NCBI GenBank assembly: GCA_027574665.1
Contig: CM050654.1
Span: 43,421,722-43,485,721, forward strand
Direction: 5' to 3'
DNA: 64,000 nt
From: Rhynochetos jubatus
Lineage: Eukaryota > Chordata > Aves > Eurypygiformes > Rhynochetidae
Numbering within the stretch: position 1 is the first letter of the stretch; every line of letters starts with the position of its first letter. The notes beneath the pieces are model-generated. The model saw only the letters and a list, made by a program, of their open reading frames with translations, made no database searches and was not told the DNA's origin. Of the stretch, positions 24,952 through 35,450 are shown piece after piece. The position numbers were made by a program, and so were the translations under genes.

Positions 24952-25817
24952 TGATGGCGGTGGCAGCACTTTTTCATACTGCAAGAGACAAATGGAATTT
25001 CTGCAGAAATGCTGAACTGGCAAGAACATCCACATGCATTTGGTTTTTTCCTCTCCTTAGTGAAAAGCGCATTGAATATTACCGTAGTTCTGGAAGCATT
25101 GTTGAATTCAAACCCAACTGCTGCACTTGAGAACTACTCAGCATGTGTGAGGATTAGATACATGTGAAGCAACCTCCCTTTTTAAACGAGGAGGAGGATG
25201 TGCTTTGTTTTGGAAGACATCAGATTTTGAATATTTAAGGAAGCTCTATCTCCCTTTATGTTTCCTTCTTACTGTAGTCAGATTTCTGGTTTTGTCTGTC
25301 GAGTTTTGCTCCTCTACTGACACTAAGTGGTTATAGTGGGTTTCAGGGCGAGGGTGGGCAGGGAGGGTGGGGATGTCCATGTACTTAAATTGGTTTTGTT
25401 TGGGTTTTTTTCAATGCCTATGTTGCTGCATCATATAATAACCAATTGCTTCCGGTGTTAATGAATGAACGGGAGGATGAGCAAGATACTGTAGAGGTTG
25501 TTTGGGCTTTGATTTATTTGAAGATAATTATTTAACTCAAAAAGCAATAAGAACTTGCGGTGGTCTTCTAACACTTAGGGTTAGTGATGGCTTTTTTTAT
25601 GTGCCGGCTTGGAAATTGGAAATTATATTTGATATTATGTGGCTGTTCCATTATGGAATATTGCAGGTGCAAACTCTTGCATTTCAGCATTCCTGGCAGA
25701 TAAGCAACTTGACAAAGACCTAAGGTTGTTTAGTTGAATCAGACTTTTTTAGATCCCACCTTCACTGTTCCAGGCACTGGTTATTGATGTGTTTTCTAGT
25801 GTTGTCACTTCTTTATA

Positions 25818-25823
25818 AATAAA
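25818..25823 (+). terminator. MARCHF7: Polyadenylation signal AATAAA (proximal)
   Basis: A canonical hexamer in TATAAATAAAGCC, about 870 bp after the MARCHF7 stop. It is the first of two candidate signals; use of both would give alternative 3' UTRs. Confidence 0.6.
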
Positions 25824-26019
25824 GCCGATCGAGGTATGCATCTCTGCTGGTATTGGCCATCTCATTTAAACATGGATATCTACCAGACCTTACACTTGAA
25901 AACTTAGAGAGCTCTGTAGTCTGTGGTATATCTTTAGTAATGTTTGTAAATTCTTACGCAGATATTTAAGATTGTTTCTGACCATTTTGGATTGAAATGC
26001 TTTATATGAACGGTGGTAC

Positions 26020-26025
26020 AATAAA
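26020..26025 (+). terminator. MARCHF7: Polyadenylation signal AATAAA (distal)
   Basis: A canonical hexamer in TACAATAAATTGTC, followed within 30 bp by TG/T-rich sequence (ACATGTATTGGAATTGTATT) that could serve as the downstream element. Confidence 0.65.
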
Positions 26026-26045
26026 TTGTCATACATGTATTGGAA

Positions 26046-28200
26046 TTGTATTGCTCTAAATATTTATGTTAGCCTGTTTAATTACTACAGTAGCAATGTA
26101 TCTGCAAAGAGTGCAGTATGTTGAAATACTGTGAGTTTGATTATTACAGTACAGAAAATGTAACTTGTGCAGAAGAAAGGATGTGCCGTCACAGCTGAAA
26201 TGAACTCCTGTGATGTTAAGACTTGACTTTGCTAATATTCCATGAGATGGCTCGGTCTGGTAACCTTAGGCATTGGATATTGAGTGCTGGCACTCAGAAG
26301 TATCATTACAGCAGGTAGTTGAAATACAGAATGGCAGCCATAGATTTGAAAGGTGAAGGGCCAGGTATACGTGACAGTGTTCAACTCCTTTCCAAAGAAA
26401 GCGAAATCAGGTTTATAGTACAAGTGAAATGTTTAATCCTTTTGAATTTAGTTGGTATAGCATAATGAAACATCATACCGTGAAGCAGAGAGCATTTCAT
26501 ATGCTCTCAGTATACTCAGAGTTACAAACATGAGCTCGGATAGACTAATAAATTGATGTAGGATATATTTTTTCTTTTTCTGTCCTTAGAACAAATAGCA
26601 TTCCATGGAGATGAGCAGTTCCATGCACAAATTCAGTTCAAATGAATTGTGGCTCTTGTCCTGCAGCCTTGTTGAGCTGCAGTACGAGCGAAGGATTGAT
26701 GTGGGAATATTGTGGTGGAATCAGTGAAGAGCAGAGGGCCTCACTGCATCAAGTAGGAGTAATACCGTGACAGCCCCAGCTGCACCCCCCAAGGAAGGCT
26801 CTGCCTTGCAACCCTGACCTTCCCCTAGCTATAGAAGGGTCGAGGCTGGCTGGCAGCAGCCAGGATTTGTAGTTTTGCGTATACCTGTTCTGAGAGCACT
26901 GCCCATGGGAGCATCTGACTGGGCAAGCCCTGGTGGTTCTGTGCATGCACATTTGAGTCAACACAAAGCATGTCCGTGTCCATGCACGTGTCTGTGCCAG
27001 CCTGCATTTGTCTTGTCTGCTGTTTTACGCCTGCACCATGTTCTCTCTGTGGGCTTGGAGATGTGGGTAATGGCCAGGGCTTGTTGCCGGTTCTAGCTGT
27101 TGCTAGATGTACCTGATGCTCAGTGATGGGCCCACATCTCCCCAGTGAGGGCTATGATGGCAGATGCAGCAGTGGATGGCATCCTACTGGTGAGAATAAG
27201 CTGCAGAGTTGAGTGCCTCATCTCATTCTGGGGTCAGTTAAGGGCTGCAAAGTTGATGGGGCCCAAAGGTGTTGCTCAGTGCCATTGTGAGTGGAGGGCT
27301 GTGGCTCCCTCAGGTGGTCTTGGCACCCTCAGATGGAGATGCCTGCAGGCATCCGACCTGGATTCTACAACTGCTGCTCTGTTGGGGCAGAGGGGGGGGG
27401 AGGGCATGTGTTTCCATGTCCCAGTTCTGACTTGCGCTACTGTGTATGTACTGTTCTTTTGTTGTGTGCCAACCTCATGTTCCAGGTCGCTTGCACTGTA
27501 CTGAGCTTTGCCGTTTCAGATGTCCTTCATCTTGTGCAGTGTTAGGCTCCTCCCAAACCTGCCCACGCTTCTGGCTCTTCTGCCATTCCCGCATTACGAG
27601 GAGGCGACTTCAGGCTTGATACCACCTCTGGGCAAGCGTATTACACAGGAGGTCTAGAAAGTTGCTGGAATGTGAAAGGGTGAGCATTGGGAGCCTTCAA
27701 CAGGTTAATGAGCTCAGAACAGAAAAGCCAGGAGTTGTGGGTCATGTGCATATAACAAGGGTAGCACTGGTGCTGGAAGGGTGTGGGGTTCAGTTCCAGC
27801 TGCAGGGTCTGTGGTTTGGGCAGTGGGTGTGAATGGTGTTTGTATGCCCTGTCTGACTGAACTGTTTCACAGCCAGGTGGGTTTGTGTGTGGGATGCTGT
27901 GTGCTTCTTGGTTGACGGTGAAGGGGAATTCCCTGTGGACCACCATGTGGTACTGCTGGGGCACTATTAGAATCTTGGGACCTCTCGTAAAGGAAGTGGG
28001 TGCAGGCTTTGTTGGTTCCTTGATATGTATCTACCCTTGTGTTTCAGGGTCAGGTTGTGGTGTTGCACATGACAGGAGCTGGGAGACAGTGATTGCCTGT
28101 GTCTTGTGACTTGTCATCTAGGTGTTTTCTGCAGTCCGAGCACTCGGAAGGAATTGTCAGCTGTGGCTGGCTGAGGAAAATCCTGCGTTGAGTGTTTGCT
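26046..28200. other. Intergenic DNA between MARCHF7 and the subtelomeric repeats
   Basis: Single-copy-looking sequence that rises in GC from about 26.7 kb onward. The open frames are short, lack splice context and resemble no protein I know. It contains no recognisable CR1, LTR or RNA gene. In mammals CD302 and LY75 lie here; neither is seen. Confidence 0.6.
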
Positions 28201-28529
28201 TTCCACCAAACAGCATGAAGGTGGGTGTGGAGGCCTGACCCGGGCTGGAGGGTGGGTGCCCACCAGGCCCCTCCATCGCTCCCCTCCTCAGCTGGGCAGG
28301 AGGGAACACAAAAAGGCTGGTACACTGCCACAAGGGCAGGGCCAGGGCAGTCGCTGCTGACCGGAGGTTCGAAACACACTGGAGGGGGGGTAACTCATTT
28401 AACTGGCACCCAATCAAATCCGAGGAGACAAGAACTAAAACCTCATCTTCAGCCAACTTTCCCGCGGCCCATTCCCGCGGCTGTGCGCGTGCTCCCGAGG
28501 GGTGGAAAGTAGCACTGGAGTCGGACTGC

Positions 28530-28885
28530 CGCGCATGCGCGTCGCTTTTCTCGCTGCTGCCACCCTGCGACCAACATGAGATGCTGCAGGCGCGGAGACC
28601 CGCATGTGCAGCGCTATGCTTTGTCGTGCTCGTGGCTGTCGCGCGGTGACCAGTATCGGGAACCGCAGGCGTGGAGACCCCTCGCGCAGAGCTGCTCTTG
28701 ATGCTGCCCGCCGCTCCCGTCTGCGAACGACAGGAAGGGCTGCAAGCTGGGGAGACGCGCATGCGCACTGCTAAGCGTCGACGTCCTTCGTACTGCCGCC
28801 TTTCGACGAATCGAAGGCAATGCGGCCGCGGCTAGGCGCATGCGCAGTGCTGCGCTTTACCCTGCTGCTGCTCCTGCTGCTGCCG
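28530..28885 (+). repeat. Degenerate 79-bp-family minisatellite, left edge
   Basis: Several diverged copies of the monomer that forms the two big arrays further right: CTGCTGCCACC...GCAGGCG.GGAGAC..GCGCATGCGC. Perfect or near-perfect GCGCATGCGC palindromes occur near 28540, 28757 and 28838. The copies are more eroded than those of the internal arrays, as expected at the proximal end of a subtelomeric block. Confidence 0.7.
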
Positions 28886-29872
28886 GGAGCTGGAAGGGAG
28901 CTGTAAGACCGTCTGATTCCAAGCCCCCGGACACCTGCCCCGAGCCCACGGAGCCTTTCGGGCCGCAGCCCTTCCTGTTCGCTCTGTGTCCCGTGCCCGG
29001 TAACAGCGGGGCGATGCTGCGGTGCCTGCGGGGTGCTGCCGCCGCGCTCGCCGCTGCCGCCCCGGACAGAGACGCCGCTGCCGCTCCAACGCGCGCGGCG
29101 TCGCGGGTCGCCGGGAGGGCAAAGAGCGGAACTGCAGCGCCGGTGTAGCCCCAGCACGCGCCGCCCGCCGCACGCTCGCTGCCGCCGCCGCCCGGAGACC
29201 GGTCCTGCAGCCCCGTGGGCGCGCGCCGGCTCGGCCCCTCCCGCGCGCCGGGGACGCATGCGCGGTTTTGGGAGCAGCAAAGGCGGCCCGCGGGTGTGTG
29301 TCCCGGCAGCGGAGGACTGAGGCCACGGGGGAGGCGAGTGAGTCCCTTGGGTGGGTGCGGGGTTGTTTCTTGGCCGCCCGGGAGCGGCGGCACGGGAAGC
29401 TCCAGCCCTCCCGCTGCGGGAGCTGCCCGGCCGCTGGAGGCGGGCCGGGGCGGGGCAGCCCCGCGTTCAGCCCGGAGCGGACAGCGGGGGAGGGCGCAGA
29501 GGACGGGCACCCTCCGGCCTCAGGCTGGGCTGGGTTGTCTGTACCTGGGCACGGGGTGCCGAGGGGCAGCCGGACACTCCCGGGCTGTGGCCCGGGGCTG
29601 CCGGGGCCAGAGCCGGAGAGGCCAGATGGAGGAAGAAGGAACCAGTGGCCATCTGGCCGGCAGCTGCCTCCTGCTGCCAGCATGAGAGAGCCAGTTTCTG
29701 GCAGGGGGGAGGCTCCCTCTCTGCAGGCCGCAGCAGGCCGGGCTGCCAGCGCGCACCGCGGGGGCTGTGCGCGTCCCCAGAGCGCGGTCCGGCCGCGGAG
29801 TGCGCGAGCGAGGCCGTGTGTCTGGGGAACCCTGTCTGGGCAGAGCTGTGAGACGCCCCTTTGTTCCCTCAG

Positions 29873-29978
29873 GTGGAAGCAGCCAAGTGAGCGGAGTTAT
29901 GGGTGGAAAGGGAGGCGAGAAGGAGAAAGAAGTGTCTGAACCGGCAAATTCTCCCGGCATCGCCCAGAGAGAGCTGCG
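29873..29978 (+). other. Exon-like block e2, copy A
   Basis: A 106-bp block lies between TTGTTCCCTCAG and CTGCG|GTGAGT. One frame is open across it (GSSQVSGVMGGKGGEKEKEV...), entering with a one-base carry and leaving with two bases. The same block occurs in copies B and C, but C has a two-base insertion that breaks this frame. I do not recognise the peptide. It may be a non-coding or decayed exon. Confidence 0.35.
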
Positions 29979-29989
29979 GTGAGTCCCGG

Positions 29990-32900
29990 GCCCCCGGGGC
30001 CCTGTTCCTTTTCCGCATCCCTGTCACTCGCTGTGCCTCCCGCCCCCCCTCCAGCTCCCTGTCTTTTCCGTGCTGCTGCGATTCGTTTTCTCTCCCCTGT
30101 CCCTCTTCTCCCTGTTCTGGTGTGCCGCTTCTCCCTCTTTGTCTCCCCGCTTTGGTTCTGTCCTGCAGCCCCTGGCTGGTTTTTCCCTCTCCATCCCTTC
30201 GTCCTGCTCTGCATCCAGCTCTTTCTTTCCCCACGGTGTCTCTGCCCTCTTCCCTCGTGTTCTTCTCCTCTCTGCTCCGGACGTGCTGCTCGGTGTCCTG
30301 CCGGCCTGTCTCTCTGTCTCCGTCCTTCTCTTGCTCTCGCTGTCCCTGTGTCTTGCTCAGGGCCGTCGGGTTTTTCACTGTGCATCTCGCTGTCTCTGCC
30401 CTGCTTCCCGTTCATCCCTTGCTCTCCCTGACCCTTTGTGCTGCTCCCTGCCCCTTTGGTTCTTTCTCTCCCTGCAGGGCTCCTCATCTCTCTCTCTCTC
30501 TTCCCCCAGCTGCTGTCCTTCTCACAGTTTCTGTCTTCCTCCCATGGTCATCGCTCTTGTCTGTCCCTCTGTCCCGCTTCCTGTCCCATTGTTTCTCCCT
30601 GTATCCCTTAGTCCTGCTCCCTGCCCACATTCCTGTGCCTCTGTCCTGTTGACTCTCCCATTTTCCCTCTTTCTCCATCCTGCTGCTGCTCTCTCTGCCC
30701 TGCTCCCTTCCTGCTGCTCTTTCTGCCTCTGTTTCTCTGGCCCTGCTGCTTTTTTCTCCATTTCTGTCCCGATCCCTGTCCCTTTCTTTCCCTCGCTGTC
30801 CTTCTGCCCTGCTTCCTCTCCCTGTCTTTTCTGTCTGTCTCTCTCTGGCCCATTCCCTCTCCCATCCCCGTGTCCAGCTCACTGTCCCTTCTTTCCTTTC
30901 CGTCTTCCGCGGTGTTGTTCCCTTCCTCCTCCTTGTCTCTCTCCCACTGCCCATCGCAGTTGCTTTTCCCTCCAGCGCTGTCCTGCTCTCTGTCCCTTTT
31001 CTCTCTCTCTCTCTCGTTCTCTGATGCCCCCTGGGCCATGTTTCATTCCCCCGTCTCTGCTGTGCGGCCCGTCGCTATTTTTGCCCTCTTCCAGCCCTGT
31101 GTCCTGCTGCCGGACCTCTGTTCTCTCTGCCTTTCTTCTGCCTCTCGTCCCCTTTTCCTTCTCGCTCCATCTGTGTCCTGCTGGCCCTCCTGGGCTTTTC
31201 CCCTCCATCCCTGTCCTGCTTCACGTCTCTTTATATGTGCCTGTCTCTCGTGCTCTCCTGCCTCCCTGGCCCTTTTTTCCTCTCTCTGCATCGCCCTGTC
31301 TCGCTCCCTGGCCCTGTCTGTCTCTGATGGTCTCTGTCCTGCTCCGTGTCCTCCTTTTCCCCCCTTTCTCACCGGGGGGTTCCTATCATCCCCCAGGCTT
31401 CTTCCTGCCTTTATTTGTTCTTCCAGTTCTTCTGCCCCGATGCTTCTGTCCCCACCTTTGTCCTGCTCCTCGTTTCTGCTCGCTGTGCCTCTGTCCTGCT
31501 TCCTGGCCCTGTGTTTGCTGACTTTATTTCTTTGCCCCGCTGCCTGCCCAGTCGTTTCCTGCCCTCCCTCCCTGCCCAGCCAGCTCTCCCCTTTTCCCTT
31601 CTTCTTCTCCTCTCCCCTCCTCCTTGGCCCTTTTTTCCCTCCCTACCTCCCTCCCTCCCTCCCTCCCTACCTCTCCATCCTCTCCCCCTTTGCTGGGGTT
31701 TTAATTCTCATTTTTTCCCATCTCTGCACATCTGACCTTTTCTTTGTTTCTCCATCCCGTTCTCCCCTTCCCTGTCCTGTTTTTCTCCCTGGCTGTATGT
31801 CCTGCGCCCCGTCACCATCTCTGTCCCTCCTTTCTCCTTCCTCTCCTTCCCCCTGCCGCCTCTCTCTCTCTCTGTCCTGCTCACCGGCCCTACACGTTCT
31901 CGCTCCAGCTCTGCAGGGCCCCTCGGCCCCATTTTTCTTGGCTTCTCTCCCTCTCTGGCTGTTTCTGACCTTTCTGTCTCTGCTCCTTCGTCTCCTCCCT
32001 TGGCTTCTTTTTCTCTCTCCCGTTCTCTGTCCTGCTCCCATCACGGCATTTTCTTCTTCTGTTTCTCTGCCCCGCTCCCCATCCCTCTTTTTCTTTCTCC
32101 ACCCCGCTGTACTGCTCTCTGGCCTTCCTTCCCACCCTCCACCCCCCCTCATTATCCTTGTGTCCCTTGTCATCTCTCCACTCCTCTGTCCCACTCCCCA
32201 TCCCTGATTTTCCTATTCCATTTCTCTGTGCAGCTTTCGGTCCCTGTTTTTCCTCTGGCTCCGTCTCCCTGTCCTTGTTCCTGTTGCTCTCGCTTGCTCT
32301 CTATCCCAGTGTGCTGCTCCCCAGCCCTCTGTGTTTCTCTGGGTCCCATTTTCTTGCTCCCTGTCCCTCCCACCTGGATTTTCCTCTCTCCATCCCTCTG
32401 CTCCCATTGCTCCTTTCTCCATCCCTCAGTCCTGCTCCCTGCCCCTTTTCTCCTCTCGCTGTCCGTCCGTCCTGCTCCCTCTGCCGTTATTCTGCCTTTG
32501 TCCCTCTGTCCTGGTGCCTGTCTCCTGCTTTCTGGGAGTATGCCCCGGTCCGTCCAGCCGTCCCCGTTCTCCTTCTTCTCTTCCCTGCTCCGGCCCTACT
32601 TTCTCCTCCTCCCTCTCTGTCCCGCAGCCCATCAGCATCTTTTTTTCCTTCTCCATCTCTTTGTCTTCACCTGCATTTGGTGCCCCCCAGCCCCACCCCC
32701 AGTCCCTCTGTCCTCTTCCTTTCCCTGCTCTTTGTCTCTGCACATCCCGCACTCTGTTCCCGTCTCTCTCTCCCTGCCCTCGCGCCTTCCTTTTCCTTCC
32801 TTCCTTTTCCCCACGTTCCTCTCTCCTGCTGCTCCTCTCAGCTTTCCTCCCGTTCCTTTGTCCCGCTCCCTGGCCCTTACGGCCGTCAATCCCTCTGGCC

Positions 32901-33675
32901 CGTTGTCCGTCGTTAGTTTTGCCGGCTGCATCCCACCGCCCTGCTTCCCGTTCGTCTCCTCCGGCTTGGTCCTGCTGGTCCGCTCCCTGGCGGGATTTTC
33001 CCTTTCTCCAGCTCTGACTCGCTCCCCACCCTGCTCTGTCTCTCTCTGTCACCCTTCCCAGTTCCCTGTGCCCCTCTCTCTGTTCACCCCTGACCCTCTG
33101 AGCTGGTCCCTTCCCTCTCTTTCTCCGATTCTCTGTCTTACCTGTCCCCCTCTCCCTGTCCCTCCCTCTCTCCTGCTCCCTGTCCCCGTGATTTATGGCC
33201 TCGGCTCCGTCCCGCTCTCTCCTCCAGCGCTTTCCTCATGCCGCAGCTCGGTCGCTCTCGTTGGCTCTAGGTCCCAGCATCCCGCTCCCCGTCCCTCCCT
33301 CGCCCACCATCGCCCCTTTGGTCTCCCTGTCCCTGCCCCGTTTCCCTGTCCCTCTGTCCTTCGTCCTGTCTGTCCTTGGCCCTCTGGCTGCTGCCCAGCG
33401 CTGGCTTTTCTCCTTTCTCCGTCTCGCTCCTGTCGCTCTCTTCTCTGCGACTCTGACGTGTCTTCCTCCGTCTCCCCCTGCTCCCGGTCCCTTTTCCCTC
33501 CTTCTCTGTCCCCTGTGCTCCCCCTCCTTGACTCCACGGCTCTGTGCCACGGCCTGTCGCAGCGTTTCTCGCTGTCTCCCCTTGGCCAGCTGGCTGTTCC
33601 GTTTCTCCCCTCTGTCCTGTTCCCTGCTGGGTTTTTCTCCGCCTGCACTCCCTCACTGCTTTTCCTTTCTCCATC
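29990..33675 (+). repeat. C/T-rich (polypyrimidine) tract, copy A
   Basis: About 3.7 kb of + strand composed almost wholly of C and T with scattered G, built on degenerate CTGTCC / TGCTCCCTGTCC words. Purine runs longer than a few bases are nearly absent. It gives open frames of several hundred residues in multiple frames on both strands (all Ser/Pro/Leu/Cys on +, Arg/Glu/Gly on -). I treat these as compositional artefacts. Confidence 0.9.
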
Positions 33676-33678
33676 CAG

Positions 33679-33729
33679 CAGCGAAGCAGCGGAAGAATCA
33701 CAGAACCGGTGCCCGCAGGGTCTGCCCGC
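33679..33729 (+). other. Exon-like block e3, copy A
   Basis: A 51-bp block between TTCTCCATCCAG and CCCGC|GTGAGC. Joined to e2 it stays open (SEAAEESQNRCPQGLP) and hands on two bases to e4. It is present with the same length in B and C. Confidence 0.35.
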
Positions 33730-33824
33730 GTGAGCGAAGCACAGCGCGGCCGCGCGGGGTGGGGGGGCTGTGTCTGGGCAGCCTCGTGTTGGCAGCGCTG
33801 TGAGACCCCCCTCCGCTCTCTCAG

Positions 33825-33928
33825 GTGGATGACGGCCGAGTGCCTGGAGCTGCAGAGGAGGAAGGGAGGGGAGAGAGAGACCCCCGAGCCGCCCCGTTCT
33901 GCCAGCAGCTCTGAGGGCGGGAGCTGCG
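33825..33928 (+). other. Exon-like block e4, copy A
   Basis: A 104-bp block between CTCTCAG and CTGCG|GTGAGT. Joined to e3 (or to e1 in the B and C arrangement) it reads WMTAECLELQRRKGGERETP and on to SEGGSC without a stop. It is similar to e2 in its flanks and first bases, so e2 and e4 look like duplicates. Confidence 0.38.
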
Positions 33929-34251
33929 GTGAGTCCCGGAGCCTCGGGGCCACGCCAGGTCCCTGTCCCTGGGTTGGAATTTCTTCCCTCTCTGTCCCAG
34001 AGCCCGTTTTTGTCTTTATCACCCTCCGTCTGGCTCCCTGTCCCTGCGCTTGAATTCTTCTGTCTCTCTGCCCTTTCGCTCATCGCGGCTTTTTGCTGTT
34101 TCTCGGTCTCTCGCTGTCCCCCTCCTTGTCCCCTTTTGACCTCCCTCCTCTCTGCCCTCTGGCCCGTCCCCATTCCTTGTTTCCCCCATCTCTCAGGCTG
34201 GTTCCCTCTCCCTTTGGATCGATTCCCCCTCTCTCCTGTCGCCATCTCCAG

Positions 34252-34329
34252 CTGCCGAGGGGCTGCCCGGGCAGGCCGAGAGGGAACCATCGGGGAGGTG
34301 AAGGTCTCCTGCCGGCAGCGGGGTCTGTG
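34252..34329 (+). other. Exon-like block e5, copy A
   Basis: A 78-bp block between GCCATCTCCAG and CTGTG|GTGAGT. In the frame inherited from e4 it reads AAEGLPGQAEREPSGR and stops (TGA 34299-34301). It would therefore be the last coding exon of any product. Confidence 0.35.
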
Positions 34330-35340
34330 GTGAGTCGTGTGTCCCCTCCTCTGCGTCCGGGGCTGCCAGTGTCCCCCTTCTCCAGACGTCTGCCTCCCCC
34401 ACCCCTCCCTCTGCCCCTCCCCCTCCCTGTGCGGTTCTGGCATGGTCCGAGATGCAGCCAGACCCCGCGGAAAGGGCGTTGGGGGAGCACTTGGCTCTCA
34501 GTGGGTTTATTGCTGGGGCTTTCCACGTGCAGATTCGCTCCAAGGGATCCAGGAGCTGAGCGTGCTGTCCTGAAACGTCTCCGGTTCTGGGGGTGTCGTG
34601 TTGCCAGCGTTCTCTCCGCCAGCGCTTTGGGGACTCCTTCCTCCTTCGCACACCGTCGTTCGTGGCTCTGCAAACGGAGCTGCAATCAAACCGAGCGCGT
34701 TGGCTGTGGTCGGAATAGCGACGTCCGTCCGCAGTGTCAGGAAAAGCCCTGCAGTTCCCGTGGTCCCAGGCGCTGCTGTGACTGTCCGAGGGCGGAGAAC
34801 AGAGCTGCATTCCAGGGGGATGCGCTCTGCCCCGCGGGTGCATCGTGCCAGGCGCAGGACGAGCCGTCGGCATCGGCAGTGCCCGGCAGGGCGGTGCCCG
34901 TGGCTGGGATTTGCTGCCAGCTGCCATCTCCCCCCCATCTGCTGGAGCCGGACGGAACCTCGACGTGGCTCCATCCTCCCCGACGTGTTTTCCCCGAGCG
35001 ACTGAGCGGGACTTTGCGGTGGGGGTGACGATACGCTGCGTGGGCATAAAACCGGATTTGCTGTCGGTGTGACCCCAGCATCTGTTGTTAATGTGCCGGG
35101 GAACCGAGTGCAGCTCAAACCCTTCCTGCTCAGCAGGGCCCGGGGAAAGGAGATCCCGGGCATGCGCAGCCCCCCCCGCAACGGGCCAGGGGCTGACGTT
35201 CCTGTCCCAGCCCCGACTCCTGCCCACGGCGCGGCCGCTGTGTCGGGTGGGAGCCCCGAGCGGCAGGAAGGAGGGAGCTGGGTGGGGGTCGCTGGTTCCC
35301 TCGAGGGGAGCAGGAGCTGCCCAAACCCTGAGTGGGGCGG

Positions 35341-35372
35341 ACACACACACACACAGAGACACCCACACACAC
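35341..35372 (+). repeat. (AC)n-rich microsatellite, copy A
   Basis: A short run of ACACAC interrupted by AGAG and CCC. It is repeated at the same place in copy B (about 45022-45054) and is absent from C. Confidence 0.8.
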
Positions 35373-35450
35373 CCCCGGTTATTCCAGAGTGCGGGTGGGG
35401 GTTAGGGAATGGGTCAGCAGTGCAGGGGCAGTTCTGAGCTGTCCCGGGGT

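Larger units (their letters stand above)
24952..26045 (+). other. MARCHF7: MARCHF7 3' UTR (inferred)
   Basis: AT-rich sequence follows the stop codon and continues through two AATAAA hexamers. The 3' end is placed about 20 bp after the second. No open frame or repeat of note lies within it. Confidence 0.65.
28886..35450 (+). repeat. Subtelomeric segmental duplication, copy A
   Basis: The first of three near-identical units. Order: a tiny CR1-like stub (GAGCTGGAAGGGA), a CpG-island head (about 28950-29350), exon-like blocks, a C/T tract, more exon-like blocks and a GC-rich tail with an (AC)n stretch near 35341. Landmarks align with copy B at an offset of about 9677-9682 bp over most of the unit. 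Compared with B and C it lacks about 290 bp after the head and 795 bp in the C/T tract, and its head has lost the ATG seen in B and C. Confidence 0.9.

Noticed and set aside
26749-28109. Short frames in the unique region between MARCHF7 and the repeats as a CD302/LY75 remnant
   Set aside because: No C-type lectin signature residues or spliced structure can be seen in any frame.
34193-35368. 391-residue minus-strand frame in copy A, with an equally long partner in copy B (43875-45050)
   Set aside because: It is GC-rich and overlaps other long frames. Most differences between A and B change the residue, the frame runs into the (AC)n stretch, copy C does not preserve it, and no domain is recognisable.
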